The notes under the pieces are model-generated. The model searched no databases. It saw only the letters and a list, made by a program, of their open reading frames with translations, and was not told the DNA's origin. From Candidatus Rokuibacteriota bacterium (GTDB lineage Bacteria > Methylomirabilota > Methylomirabilia > Rokubacteriales > CSP1-6): a stretch of 64,000 nt of DNA. How positions within the stretch are numbered: position 1 is the stretch's first letter; each line of letters begins with the position of its first letter. This document shows positions 9,677 to 19,525 of the stretch, one piece after another. The position numbers were made by a program, and so were the translations under genes. The stretch spans positions 18,785-82,784 of the forward strand of contig VGLJ01000013.1 in assembly GCA_016866775.1 (NCBI GenBank), written 5' to 3'.

Positions 9677-11067
9677 ACGACGTCGCCGGCCTCGCCGTCT
9701 CGACCACCTCGGCCGACGCGCTGGCGGCATACGAGCGCGGCGTCGACCTCTTCCTCCGCTGGCGCGCCGGCTCGATCGAGGCGCTGGACGCGGCGCTCAC
9801 CGCCGATCCAGAGTTCGCGCTCGCGGCGTGCACGCGCTCGTACATCGCGTGGCGCATGGGCCGGGTCGACATCGCGGACGCGGCCGCGCAGCAGGCCGTG
9901 AAGACGGCGGGCAGCGCGCGTCACGAGCGCGAGCGCCTGCACGTGCAGGCCGTCGACGCGGTTCGCCGCGGCGCTTCGCCGGACGCGTATCAGATCCTGG
10001 AGCGCATCACGGCCGAGCACCCGACCGACCGGATCGGCGTGCGCATCCTCGGCCTGAACTGCATCACCCAGGGCGACTATCGCGCCGGCATCGGTCTGGC
10101 GCGCCGCAGCCTCGCGGCGAGCCCCGACGAGCCGCAGTACCTCACGATGCTCGGATTCTTCCTGGAGCAGTCCGGGTACAACGACGAAGGGCTCGAGGCG
10201 AGCCTGCGCTCGCTGGCGAAGGACCCGACCAATCTCTACACGTATCACGCGGTCGGGCACGCGTATCAGGCGCGCGGCGACTACCGGAACGCGCTGGAGA
10301 CGTTCGAGCGCGCGGCCTCGCTCGAGCGCTACGCACACGTGTTGTGGCACCTCGCCGAGGCGCACGCGATCCTCGGCGACGGGCGGATGACGCGCGACTA
10401 CTGGGCGTCCACCTCGCCGCCGCTGCCGCTCTACGAGCGCATCGAGCTCTTGTGGCGGCTCGAAGTGCTGCGTCACGAGGGCACCGACGACGCCGTGTGG
10501 CAGGAGCTCGCGAAGCAGGCGGAGAAGCTGCTCGCGCACGCGGACTTCCTCACGACGTGGATGCATCACTGGATCGGCGTCGCCTTCGCGCACGTCGGTG
10601 ACTGGGAGAAGGCGACGCGGCAGCTCGCGCGGCTGCGCGGCCTGCCGGCGGGGCGCGCGAGCGGGCAGTGGTCGACGCTCGGCGCGGCGCTCCTCGAAGC
10701 CGAGATGGCGATGATGCGCGGCGACGCCGCAGCCGCGGTGGAGCTCATGGCGCCGTCGGTCGAGGCGATCGACACGATGGGCGGCGGCAGCCGCGAGCAG
10801 AAGGACATCTTCCGCGACGTGTTCCTGGAGCTGCATCGACGCCTCGGCCGCGTGGCGCAGGTGATCGCGCTCGCGCAGCAGCGCCTGCTCGCCAATCCGT
10901 GGCATCTGCAGTCGCTCGCGGCGCTCGCGTGGGCGTACGAGCGGGCCGGCAACGCGGCGCTGCGGCGGCAGGCGTGCCGCCAGCTCGTGTCGCGCGCGCA
11001 GGACGTCGGCGCCTCCGACGCGCCGGAAGTCGTCGCCGCGCGCAAGGTCCTCGAGGTCGCCGCCTGA
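9673..11067 (+). CDS. TPR-repeat protein
   Basis: Tandem helical repeats (YLTMLGFFLEQSGYNDEGLEASLRSLAKDPTNLYTYHAVGHAYQARGDYRNALETFERA); overlaps upstream aminotransferase stop. Confidence 0.8.
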   Translation: MNDVAGLAVSTTSADALAAYERGVDLFLRWRAGSIEALDAALTADPEFALAACTRSYIAWRMGRVDIADAAAQQAVKTAGSARHERERLHVQAVDAVRRGASPDAYQILERITAEHPTDRIGVRILGLNCITQGDYRAGIGLARRSLAASPDEPQYLTMLGFFLEQSGYNDEGLEASLRSLAKDPTNLYTYHAVGHAYQARGDYRNALETFERAASLERYAHVLWHLAEAHAILGDGRMTRDYWASTSPPLPLYERIELLWRLEVLRHEGTDDAVWQELAKQAEKLLAHADFLTTWMHHWIGVAFAHVGDWEKATRQLARLRGLPAGRASGQWSTLGAALLEAEMAMMRGDAAAAVELMAPSVEAIDTMGGGSREQKDIFRDVFLELHRRLGRVAQVIALAQQRLLANPWHLQSLAALAWAYERAGNAALRRQACRQLVSRAQDVGASDAPEVVAARKVLEVAA

Positions 11068-11069
11068 GC

Positions 11070-12203
11070 GTCGGACATCGCACGAGCGACGTCGTCGTGG
11101 TCGGCGGCGGCATCGTCGGCCTCGCCGTCGCGTACTTCCTCGCGCGCGCCGGCGTCGGCGTCACGCTGCTCGAGCGCGGCGCCCTCGGGCGCGAGGCATC
11201 GTGGGCCGCCGCCGGATACCTCTCGTTCCAGGGAAGCAGCAACAAGCCGGGGCCGCGCCTCGAGCTCACGCGCGCGAGCTTCGAGATGTACGAGGGGTGG
11301 GTGCGTGAGATCGGCGAGCTCACGCCGGCCGACACCGGGTTCTGGCGCTGCGGTTTGCTCGAGATCGCTCTCTCCGGGGCCGAGGCCGCCGAGGCGCAGG
11401 CGCGCGCCGCGTGGCAACGCAAGGCGGGCTACGCGGTCGAGTGGCTCGATGCCGCCGCGGTTCGGAGCCGCGAGCCCGGGCTCGGCGCCGAGCTGCCCGT
11501 GCACGGTGCGCTCCTGTTTCCCGGCGTCGCCCAGGTGCGGCCGCCGCGGATGCTGAGGGCGCTGGCCGAGGCGACGCGCCGCCGCGGCGTCCAGATCCGT
11601 GAGCAGGCGCCCGTCGCCGGCATCGTCCGCGAGGGCGATCGCGTCACCGGTGTCGTGCTGGCCGGCGGCGAGACGATCGCGGCGCCCGTTGTCGTGAACG
11701 CCGCGGGAAGCTGGGCGTCACAGCTCGCGCCCGAGATGGCGGTCATGCCCGTGAAGCCGATGAAAGGCACGGTCGTCCTCCTCGAGGTCGCGACGCCGCC
11801 GACGCGCGAGCTGCTCGTCAGCGAGCGTGGCTCGATCTATCCGCGCACCGACAACAAGGTGGCGGTCGGCGCCACCGTCGAAGACGTCGGCTACGACAAG
11901 GAGGTCCGGCTCGGCTCCGTGCGGACGCTCGTGAATCAGGCGCTCGCCGTGCTGCCGGAGCTGACGGATGCGCGCGTCGCCGGGTCGTGGGCGGGACTCC
12001 GGCCGTACTCGCACGACAACCTGCCGTATCTCGGCCCGGTGCCCGGGCTGCGCGGCGCCTACGCGGCGACGGGTCACTATCGATCCGGAATCCTGCTCGC
12101 GCCGATCACCGGCGTGTTGCTGACCGAGATGATCTTGCAGAAGCCGCCGACGCTGCCGCTGGAACCGCTCGCGGTGGCGCGCGCGGCGAGGAGTGAAGGA
12201 TGA
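11070..12203 (+). CDS. FAD-dependent oxidoreductase, glycine oxidase (ThiO)-like; start approximate
   Basis: DVVVVGGGIVGLAVAYFLARAGVGVTLLERG...GLRPYSHDNLPYLGPVPG...GHYRSGILLAPITG. Confidence 0.85.
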   Translation, partial: VGHRTSDVVVVGGGIVGLAVAYFLARAGVGVTLLERGALGREASWAAAGYLSFQGSSNKPGPRLELTRASFEMYEGWVREIGELTPADTGFWRCGLLEIALSGAEAAEAQARAAWQRKAGYAVEWLDAAAVRSREPGLGAELPVHGALLFPGVAQVRPPRMLRALAEATRRRGVQIREQAPVAGIVREGDRVTGVVLAGGETIAAPVVVNAAGSWASQLAPEMAVMPVKPMKGTVVLLEVATPPTRELLVSERGSIYPRTDNKVAVGATVEDVGYDKEVRLGSVRTLVNQALAVLPELTDARVAGSWAGLRPYSHDNLPYLGPVPGLRGAYAATGHYRSGILLAPITGVLLTEMILQKPPTLPLEPLAVARAARSEG

Positions 12204-12892
12204 AGCGGATGGGCGTTCTCGGCGGGATGAGCGCGCAGGCGACGATGGATTTCGAGGCGCGCGTGCATCGCGGCGCGCAGGCGCTGATCCCGCAGGACTG
12301 GACGCGCGGCTATCCGCCGATGGTCGTGTGGTACCACCGCGAGCTTCCGTTGCGCATGGACGCGAACGGCCGTCCGGTGGAGCCGCGGCAGATCGATCCC
12401 CGACTCGCCGAGGCCGCCGCGACGCTCGGCGCGCTCGTCGACTTCATCGTCATGCCGTGCAACGCCGCGCACGCGGGGCTGCGCGAGATCCGCGACGCCG
12501 CGCGCTGCCCGGTGCTCAGCATGATCGACGTCGTCGCCGAGGACGTCGTCCGGCGCACGTGCCGTCGCGTCGGGTTGCTCGGCGCGCGTGGCGTGCCTCA
12601 GCCGTACCTCGACGCGCTGGCGGAGCGCCCGGTCGCGGTCGAGCGGATCGACGCCGCGCTCCAGCTCCGTCTCGATGCCGGCATCCAGGCGATCATGGAA
12701 GGCCGCGAGGGCAAAGAGGAAGCCGAGGCGGCGCGTGCCGCCGTCGGCGACTTGCGCGCGCGGTCGGTGGACGCGGTGATCCTCGGCTGCACCGAGATCC
12801 CGCTGCTGCTGCGGGACGACGCCGACGCGCCGGACTTGATTCACCCGGCGGCGTTGCTCGCCGAGGCCGCTGTCCGGTTCGCGATTGCCTAG
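12200..12892 (+). CDS. Aspartate/glutamate racemase family protein
   Basis: MKRMGVLGGMSAQATMDFEARVH...FIVMPCNAAHA...VILGCTEIPLLL. Confidence 0.9.
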   Translation: MKRMGVLGGMSAQATMDFEARVHRGAQALIPQDWTRGYPPMVVWYHRELPLRMDANGRPVEPRQIDPRLAEAAATLGALVDFIVMPCNAAHAGLREIRDAARCPVLSMIDVVAEDVVRRTCRRVGLLGARGVPQPYLDALAERPVAVERIDAALQLRLDAGIQAIMEGREGKEEAEAARAAVGDLRARSVDAVILGCTEIPLLLRDDADAPDLIHPAALLAEAAVRFAIA

Positions 12893-12919
12893 AGGAGCGC
12901 TCCTCCCGGCAGTCGCGGA

Positions 12920-12942
12920 GGGCCGGGATTCACTCCCGGCCC
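12920..12942. terminator. Hairpin between convergent racemase and top6A
   Basis: Perfect inverted repeat GGGCCGGGA-TTCAC-TCCCGGCCC. Confidence 0.6.
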
Positions 12943-12988
12943 GGAGCGAGGGGGGCTTGGGGGGCGCGTCTCGCACCCCCCATGTCGA

Positions 12989-14092
12989 TCAATCCAGCCA
13001 GTCCTTCTCTTTCAGCTTCCGCGGGAGATAGCGCTTCGTCAGGTACTGGAAGTCCTTGTTCGCGAGCGCGTCGAGCTCGTACTTGAGGCCGCTCGACAGC
13101 ATCCGCTTGATCTCCTCCTGCCACGGCTTCTTCTGGAACCAGTTGTAGTTGAGGAGCTCCTTGGCGCGGGCCGTGTCCTTCTCGTTGAGCTTGATGCCGA
13201 CGTTGCGCGGCAGGCCGTACGCCTCGGGATCCGCGCTCGAGAGCCCGATGAACTTCGCCTTCGGGATCGCCATGCGCTGGCTCTCGAACGCGAGGTTGAT
13301 CGAGCCCTGCTTGATGACCGAGTAGATGTAGTAGCCCCACGGATCGTTGTCGACGAGGACGTAGACCGGGAGGCTTTTCTCCTCGTGGAGCCGGCGCGCC
13401 AGGCGCCGCACGCCGCGCGGCGGCTGGCCGTTGCCCGTCAGCAGCACGCAGTTGTAGCGGCGCCAGAACTTGTCCTCCGACAGACGGTTCCACTGCGTGC
13501 CCTTCTCGACGAGGAGCACGAAGTCTGCGGTGCAGCGCGCGATCTGCAGGTACTCCGGCTCGACGATCGACGGCACCGAGTAGCCGCCCTTGCCGAGCCG
13601 CGTGCAGTCCACGCGGTCGCCGTCGTCCACGAACACCACGGGGCCGACGATCGAGCCCGCGTTCTCCGCGCGCACGTGCAGCTCCTCGCGGAGCGCGGCG
13701 AGCGAGACCTCCAGGTCCTCGATGATCGGGTCGGACTCGTCCTGCGTGTCGAGCGTGTTCTCGTGCGAGTTCTTGATCGTGTGCTTGGTCCGGTAGTAGA
13801 TCTCGCGGAGCGACGTCGTGAGGTTCGCGCGCTGCAGCTCCGCGAGCGCGTCGGCGACGAGCACGGTCTGCATGAACTTCTTGGCCATGGCCATGTTGAA
13901 GAACGAGCGGGCCTGCTTGCGCTTGCCCATCTCGATCAAGCCCTTGCGCTCGTTGAACGTGACGTTCGAGAGCGCGCGCACGGGGATGGTGAGCGTCGGG
14001 TCCTTGCGCTTCTCGGCGGCGGTGATGACGACGTCCGCCACGCCGACCAGCTTCTTCTCGACGACCGTGGGCTTGTGGGCTTTCTTGGCCAT
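12989..14092 (-). CDS. top6A: DNA topoisomerase VI subunit A (Spo11-like)
   Basis: LREIYYRTKHT (catalytic Tyr), Toprim-like VYVLVDNDPWGYYIYSVIKQGSINLAFES. Confidence 0.93.
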   Translation of the reverse strand: MAKKAHKPTVVEKKLVGVADVVITAAEKRKDPTLTIPVRALSNVTFNERKGLIEMGKRKQARSFFNMAMAKKFMQTVLVADALAELQRANLTTSLREIYYRTKHTIKNSHENTLDTQDESDPIIEDLEVSLAALREELHVRAENAGSIVGPVVFVDDGDRVDCTRLGKGGYSVPSIVEPEYLQIARCTADFVLLVEKGTQWNRLSEDKFWRRYNCVLLTGNGQPPRGVRRLARRLHEEKSLPVYVLVDNDPWGYYIYSVIKQGSINLAFESQRMAIPKAKFIGLSSADPEAYGLPRNVGIKLNEKDTARAKELLNYNWFQKKPWQEEIKRMLSSGLKYELDALANKDFQYLTKRYLPRKLKEKDWLD

Positions 14093-14094
14093 GC

Positions 14095-16002
14095 CTACTT
14101 CTTCTTTTTCTTCCTGAGCGTGGTGGCCTTCTTCGCGCGCGGCAGGGGCCTGACCTTGTCGTCCGTCTTCGCATGGGCGACGGCGCCATTGGTCGCCGCC
14201 ACCGGCGCGGCGTCGGCCGCCAGGACCGGCACTTCACCCTCGACACCTTCGGGCGTGACGATGATCGAGTGCGGCAGGCCTTCGGGCCCGCTCCCGTTCC
14301 TGCCGAGCGCGGCGTCGGTCTTCTCGCCGCCGGTGATCCGGTTCGCCATCTTCTGGAGCTGGTCCTTCAGCTTCGCCGTCTGGAGCTTCCCGCCCTTCAG
14401 ACGGTTGCAGGACTCGACGATCTCCTCGATGTAGAGCTCGAAGATGTTCCGCCGCCGATGCTCGCTGTGCGCGCGCTCGCGCCGCCGGAGGAAGGCGCGC
14501 AGGCGCCGCCCGCACTCGTTCAGCGCGAGCGCCATCTCCTTGCGGATCTCGTCGTAGTCGGCGATCGCTTCCTTGGACTCGCTGGTGAACGGCACCCAGA
14601 CCGAGGCCATGTGGACGAAGATCACCATGGGCCCGCCCGGGAGCGCGCCGCGCGACTGCGTGAGCCCGTAGTTGCGCCAGCTCGTGTCGAGCGCCGACTT
14701 CGTGATCGCGCACGCCGCCGGCTGGTACTGGAGCGGCACGCGGTTGGCGTAGCGGATGATGCGCGCGAGCTCGTCGTCGGTGTCGTGCTTCTCGCCCTCG
14801 GCGAGCGGCTCCGCTTTCGTCGTCGCCGGTTGGGCCTGGTCCGGGCTCTTGCCGTACGCGAGACCGGCCTCGATCACGAACGGGTTGCCGCGGTAGACCG
14901 CGGGCGGCCGCGTCACCGCCGTGTAGAACTCGCCCTTGATCTGCTTGTAGAGGCCCGCGAGGATCGCGCGCTCGCCGATGGGTGAGAGACAGTTCGTCGT
15001 CGGCGCCATGATCTTCGTCGACTGGATGGCCTTGAAGAGGTTCTCGGCCGCGTGCCCGTGGATGTCGCGCGGGCGCGCGCGCGGCGAGAGGCCGGCGGTC
15101 TTGCGGATCTCCTCGGCGACGGGCGGCGAGACACGGCTGAAGTCGCACGCGAGGAATCCCGTGAGCGAGTGGCTCGACGTGTCGTGCAGCATCTTGAGCA
15201 GCATCCCGAACTCGATGCCGTAGGGATGCGGCTTGATCTCGCGCGGCGTCGGCGGGAGCTGATCGTACGTGCGCGGATACTTCTTCGTCTCGCCCTCGGG
15301 CGTGACGTAGGTGAGCGTCACGTGCGGGTTCGAGATGACGGTCTGCTCGATGTACTCGTCGACCGAGGCGCGCCCCTTCTGGTAGCGCCCCTCGATCTCC
15401 ATGCTGACCTGCGTGCCGCGCCGCGCGTCCCACTCGATCTGCTTCTCGGAAAGGATGCGCGGCTCGTTCTTCTTGGTGTCGATCTGCACTTCGAAATCGT
15501 GCGCGGCGGCGCGCGCGCTCGTGCGCGAGATGATGTGCACCGGCTTGCCGGTGGTGAGCTGCGCGTACATGCCGGCGGCGGAGATGCCGATGCCCTGCTG
15601 CCCGCGGCTCATGCGCAGCCGGTGGAACTTCGAGCCGTAGAGGAGCTTCGCGAAGATCGGCGGGATCTGCTTGCGCACGATCCCAGGGCCGTTGTCGGCG
15701 ACGGTCACGCGGAAGCGCGTGGCCTGGCTGGCCGGCGCGTCGCCGACCACTTCGACCTTCACGAGGACGTCGGGCAGGATCCCGGCTTCCTCGCAGGCGT
15801 CAAGGGCGTTGTCGACGGCTTCCTTGACGCAGGTGAGGAGCGCCTTGCGCGGGTTGTCGAACCCGAGCAGGTGGCGGTTCTTGGTGAAGAACTCGGAGAC
15901 CGAGATCTCGCGCTGGCGCGCGCCCATCTCGACGGCGGTGACCGTCTTGGGGGCCTCGGAGGCGCGCTTGGGGGCGACGGCGGCGGCTGTTGCGGTAGCC
16001 AT
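14095..16002 (-). CDS. top6B: DNA topoisomerase VI subunit B
   Basis: EFFTKNRHLLGFDNPRKALLTCVKEAVDNALDACEEAGILPDV, VADNGPGIVRKQIPPIFAKLLYGSKFHRLRMSRGQQGIGISAAGMYAQ (GHKL). Confidence 0.95.
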   Translation of the reverse strand: MATATAAAVAPKRASEAPKTVTAVEMGARQREISVSEFFTKNRHLLGFDNPRKALLTCVKEAVDNALDACEEAGILPDVLVKVEVVGDAPASQATRFRVTVADNGPGIVRKQIPPIFAKLLYGSKFHRLRMSRGQQGIGISAAGMYAQLTTGKPVHIISRTSARAAAHDFEVQIDTKKNEPRILSEKQIEWDARRGTQVSMEIEGRYQKGRASVDEYIEQTVISNPHVTLTYVTPEGETKKYPRTYDQLPPTPREIKPHPYGIEFGMLLKMLHDTSSHSLTGFLACDFSRVSPPVAEEIRKTAGLSPRARPRDIHGHAAENLFKAIQSTKIMAPTTNCLSPIGERAILAGLYKQIKGEFYTAVTRPPAVYRGNPFVIEAGLAYGKSPDQAQPATTKAEPLAEGEKHDTDDELARIIRYANRVPLQYQPAACAITKSALDTSWRNYGLTQSRGALPGGPMVIFVHMASVWVPFTSESKEAIADYDEIRKEMALALNECGRRLRAFLRRRERAHSEHRRRNIFELYIEEIVESCNRLKGGKLQTAKLKDQLQKMANRITGGEKTDAALGRNGSGPEGLPHSIIVTPEGVEGEVPVLAADAAPVAATNGAVAHAKTDDKVRPLPRAKKATTLRKKKKK

Positions 16003-16098
16003 ATCACTTCAATAGAAGCAGAGACTTGCGGAATGACCAAGTTTTCCGCGCTCAAGGGTTCATCACCTCGTGACGAAAGGGCGATCGAGGACCATCCC

Positions 16099-16992
16099 AT
16101 GAGCCGGCGACCCCTTCGTCAGACGATCCTCGGCAGCGGCCTCGGCCTCCTCCTTCTCCTCGCCCTCAGCACGAGCGCGCTCGCGCAGGCGCGTGTCCTG
16201 CCCGCCGAGATCAAGGACAGCCGGACGACCGGAAGCTTCGCGGGACTGGAAATCGAGCTCAAGGTGATCGGCGACGCGGTCGCCGATGCCAAAGCCTTGC
16301 GCGCGATCCCCGCGGCTGCGACCGACGACACTGGACGGAACCTGCTCGACGGCGAGGACCGCGGCGGCGCCGAGGAGTTCAGGGAGCTCTCGAGGTCGGA
16401 CCGTAACGCCGTCACCGTCACGCTCAAGCTGAGGAATCCGGCCCGTCAGGCGATGACCCTGAAGGAAGTCAGCGGCGTCGTGGAGCTCTTCGTACCGCAG
16501 CGGGATCCGGCGTCGGTGGTCGTCATCGCCGACATCAAGAAGACGGCCGGGGCGCCGTTCGCGGCTCCGGCACTCGCGGCGGCCGGGCTCGAGATCACGA
16601 TGTGGACGAAGGCGCAGGTCGACGCGCGCAAGAAGGCCGAGCGCGAGCGGCTCAAGGCGCGGATGGAGAAGACCCGGAACGATCCGAGCGCGATCGGCGA
16701 GACCATGGGCCGGATGGTCGGCGAGATGTTCAGCTTCGGCGGAAGCGAGGGAAGTCTCTCGTTCCAGATCAAGGGACCGACGAAGAAGATCGTCGGCATC
16801 GAGTTCCTCGACGCGAAGGGCGCCGTCCTCTCATCCGGCGGCCGCATGACCGTGGGCGGCGGGACAGAGCAGACGCGCACCTATGACCTCGGCGACAAGC
16901 TCGCGCAGGCCGCGCGCGTGCGGATCTACGTCGCGACCGAGGCGTCCCTCGTGCGGGCGCCGTTCACGCTGGTCGGTGTCCCGCTGCCCTGA
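16099..16992 (+). CDS. Secreted hypothetical protein
   Basis: MSRRPLRQTILGSGLGLLLLLALSTSALAQA signal peptide; no family recognised. Confidence 0.7.
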   Translation: MSRRPLRQTILGSGLGLLLLLALSTSALAQARVLPAEIKDSRTTGSFAGLEIELKVIGDAVADAKALRAIPAAATDDTGRNLLDGEDRGGAEEFRELSRSDRNAVTVTLKLRNPARQAMTLKEVSGVVELFVPQRDPASVVVIADIKKTAGAPFAAPALAAAGLEITMWTKAQVDARKKAERERLKARMEKTRNDPSAIGETMGRMVGEMFSFGGSEGSLSFQIKGPTKKIVGIEFLDAKGAVLSSGGRMTVGGGTEQTRTYDLGDKLAQAARVRIYVATEASLVRAPFTLVGVPLP

Positions 16993-18021
16993 TCACGCGA
17001 GCTCGCCGCGGACCCGCCGTGCGCCCTCGACGAGCGCCTTCAGCTTCCCGAACGCCGTCTCGCGCGCGAGGTACTTCATGCCACAGTCCGGCGCCGGGAC
17101 CAGCCGCTCCGGCTTCAGGTACGTGAGGCCCGCGCGGATGCGCGCGGCCACGGTGTCCGGCGACTCGACGTTCCGGTCCGCGAGGTCGATCACGCCCAGC
17201 ATGATCGTCTTCCCCGCGAGGTCTCCGAGGATCCCGAGGTCGAGCTTCGGCTGCGCCGCCTCGATCGAGATCTGCGTCGCGATCGAATCCGCGAGCTGCG
17301 GGAGGAACGAGTACCCGGTCGGCTTCTGCGTCTTCACGACGGCCGCGTAGCCGAAGCAGAGATGCACCACGGTGGGCACGGTGATGCCGTCGAGCGCGCG
17401 GTTGATCGCGCGCACGGCAAAGCGCCGGGCGGCCTCGGGATCGTTGCGCAGCCACGGCTCGTCGAGCTGGATCACGTCCGCGCCCGCGGCCTGCAGATCG
17501 CGCAGCTCGGCGTTCACGGCGAGTGCCAGATCCATCGCGAGCGCTTCCACGTCCGGATAGAACTCGTTCCTCGCCTGCTGCGCCATCGTGAACGGGCCGG
17601 GCAGCGTGATCTTCGCCGGCCGATCCGTGTTCCGGCGGAGGAACTGCATGTCGCGCAGCTCGATGGGCCGCGTGCGCTGGATCTTGCCGACCACGCGCGG
17701 CACCGGGGTCTCGTTGCCGTAACGGTCTCGGATCATCGCGGGGTTCTTGATGTCGACGCCGTCCAGCGCCGTGGCGAAGCGGTTCGAGTAGCTCTCGCGG
17801 CGGATCTCGCCGTCGGTCACGACGTCGATGCCCGCGCGCTCCATGTCCCGGATCGCCACGATCGTGGCGTCGTCCTGCGCCTGCTCGAGCAGCGGCTCGG
17901 GGATGCGCCAGATGCCTTGCTCGCGGATGCGCGGCACGCGCTTCGCCAGCAGCAGCGCGCGGTCCACGAGCCAGTCGGGCTGCGGATAGCTACCGACCAC
18001 CGTCGTCGTCAACATCGTCAT
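16993..18021 (-). CDS. Cobalamin-independent methionine synthase (MetE C-terminal domain)-like protein
   Basis: TTTVVGSYPQPDWLVD...VTDGEIRRESYSNRF...IQLDEPWL...GVIDLADRNVESPDTVAARIRAGL. Confidence 0.88.
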   Translation of the reverse strand: MTMLTTTVVGSYPQPDWLVDRALLLAKRVPRIREQGIWRIPEPLLEQAQDDATIVAIRDMERAGIDVVTDGEIRRESYSNRFATALDGVDIKNPAMIRDRYGNETPVPRVVGKIQRTRPIELRDMQFLRRNTDRPAKITLPGPFTMAQQARNEFYPDVEALAMDLALAVNAELRDLQAAGADVIQLDEPWLRNDPEAARRFAVRAINRALDGITVPTVVHLCFGYAAVVKTQKPTGYSFLPQLADSIATQISIEAAQPKLDLGILGDLAGKTIMLGVIDLADRNVESPDTVAARIRAGLTYLKPERLVPAPDCGMKYLARETAFGKLKALVEGARRVRGELA

Positions 18022-18755
18022 GTCTCCCTGTACGAGGCGACCATTCGCTCGAGCCGGCGCAGCGCGAGCTCGTGCATCCCGGTCATCACGAGCACCAGGA
18101 TGATGCCCGCGTAGACGCCGGGGCTGTTCAGCAGCGTCCGGTAGCGGGTGATCAGGAACCCCAGTCCTTCCGCGGCGCCCAGCATCTCGGCCACGATGAC
18201 GCCGACGATCACGAGCGCGCCGCCGAGCCGGAGCGCGGCGACGATCGACGGCAGGCTTGCCGGCAACGCGATGAAGAGGATCTGCTGCAGACTCGTGGCG
18301 CCGAAGGCGCGCGCGGTCTCGCCGAGCGCCGGGCTCAGCGCGGCGACGCCCGCCACCGCCGTCAGCATCGTCGGGATGAACGCGTAGATCGACGCGAACG
18401 CGATCTTCGACTCGGCGCCCAGCCCGAACCACACCATCATGACGGGATAGAGCACGACGAGCGGCACCGCGTACGCGCTCCGGAAGACGGGCAGCAGCAT
18501 GCGGCGCGCTCTCGGCGACGCGCCGATGATCTGGCCGACCAGGATGCCGCCGCCGCACGCGATGACGTACGCGACGAGGATCTCGCCGACCGTCGTCGGC
18601 AGGCTCGCGAGGTACTCGCCATGGTTCTCGACGAGCGCGCCGACAGCCTCGCTCAGCGAGGGGACGAAGAGGCGCGGGATGACGCCGGCGCGCGGCAGCA
18701 CTTCCCACGCCGCGAGGATCGAGAGGTACAGCGCCGCCTGGCTCACGCGCGTCAC
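18018..18755 (-). CDS. ABC transporter permease (nitrate/sulfonate/taurine type)
   Basis: Multi-TM; MLLPVFRSAYAVPLVVLYPVMMVWFGLGAESKIAFASIYAF; ARAFGATSLQQILFIALPASLPSI. Confidence 0.88.
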   Translation of the reverse strand: MTRVSQAALYLSILAAWEVLPRAGVIPRLFVPSLSEAVGALVENHGEYLASLPTTVGEILVAYVIACGGGILVGQIIGASPRARRMLLPVFRSAYAVPLVVLYPVMMVWFGLGAESKIAFASIYAFIPTMLTAVAGVAALSPALGETARAFGATSLQQILFIALPASLPSIVAALRLGGALVIVGVIVAEMLGAAEGLGFLITRYRTLLNSPGVYAGIILVLVMTGMHELALRRLERMVASYRET

Positions 18756-19525
18756 CGGCGCTCCGCCTGGCGGATGTGCTGCCAGATCCGCTCCTTCAGG
18801 ACCCCGAACCGCTCGCTGGACGTCATCGCGAACGTGCGCGGCCGCGGCAAGTCCACCGCGACGTCGTCCACGATGCGTCCCGGGCGCGCGCTGAGCACGA
18901 TCACCCGATCGGCGAGGTACACGGCTTCGTTCAGGCTGTGCGTCACGAAGAGCACGGTCTTGCGCGTCTCCGACCAGATGCGCAGCAGCTCGTCGCCGAG
19001 CAGCATCCGTGTCTGCTCGTCGAGCGACGCGAACGGCTCGTCCATCAGCAGCACGGCCGGATCCTGCACGAGGCCGCGCGCGATGGACACGCGCTGCTTC
19101 ATCCCGCCGGAGAGTTGATGCGGGAGCTTCTCCTCGAAGCCCGCGAGTCCGGTGAGCGCGAGCATGTCCCGGGCGGCCGCGCGCCGCTCCAGCTTCGACA
19201 CCCGACGGAGCTTCAGCGGGAACGCGACGTTGTCGACGGCGGTGAGCCACGGCAGGAGGTTCGCCTCCTGAAAGATCATGCCGACCTTGCGGGGCATCGG
19301 CGCGGTGATCCGCTCGCCGTCGCAGAAGACGGTGCCGCTCGACGGCCGGCGCAGCCCGGCCACGAGCGAGAGCAGCGTGGACTTGCCACACCCGCTCGGG
19401 CCGACGATGGCGACGAACTGGCCGTCGGGCACCTCCAGGTCGATGCCGTCGAGCGCGAGCACGCCGGCGCCGTCCGCGCCGAAGCGATGCGACACGCCGT
19501 GGATCGAGACGAGCGTCTTCGTCAT
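18752..19525 (-). CDS. ABC transporter ATP-binding protein (nitrate/sulfonate/taurine type)
   Basis: IVGPSGCGKSTLLSLVAGL (Walker A), LSGGMKQRVSIARGL, VLLMDEPFASLD. Confidence 0.95.
   Translation of the reverse strand: MTKTLVSIHGVSHRFGADGAGVLALDGIDLEVPDGQFVAIVGPSGCGKSTLLSLVAGLRRPSSGTVFCDGERITAPMPRKVGMIFQEANLLPWLTAVDNVAFPLKLRRVSKLERRAAARDMLALTGLAGFEEKLPHQLSGGMKQRVSIARGLVQDPAVLLMDEPFASLDEQTRMLLGDELLRIWSETRKTVLFVTHSLNEAVYLADRVIVLSARPGRIVDDVAVDLPRPRTFAMTSSERFGVLKERIWQHIRQAERR

Noticed and set aside
8374-11067. 897-aa ORF joining an unknown N-terminus to the TPR protein
   Set aside because: The first 430 codons are an out-of-frame reading over the clearly coding aminotransferase; real start is the ATG at 9673.
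12892-12905. Perfect 14-bp palindrome GAGGAGCGCTCCTC as an operator
   Set aside because: It lies directly after a stop codon in a convergent region next to a terminator hairpin; most likely part of transcription termination structure.
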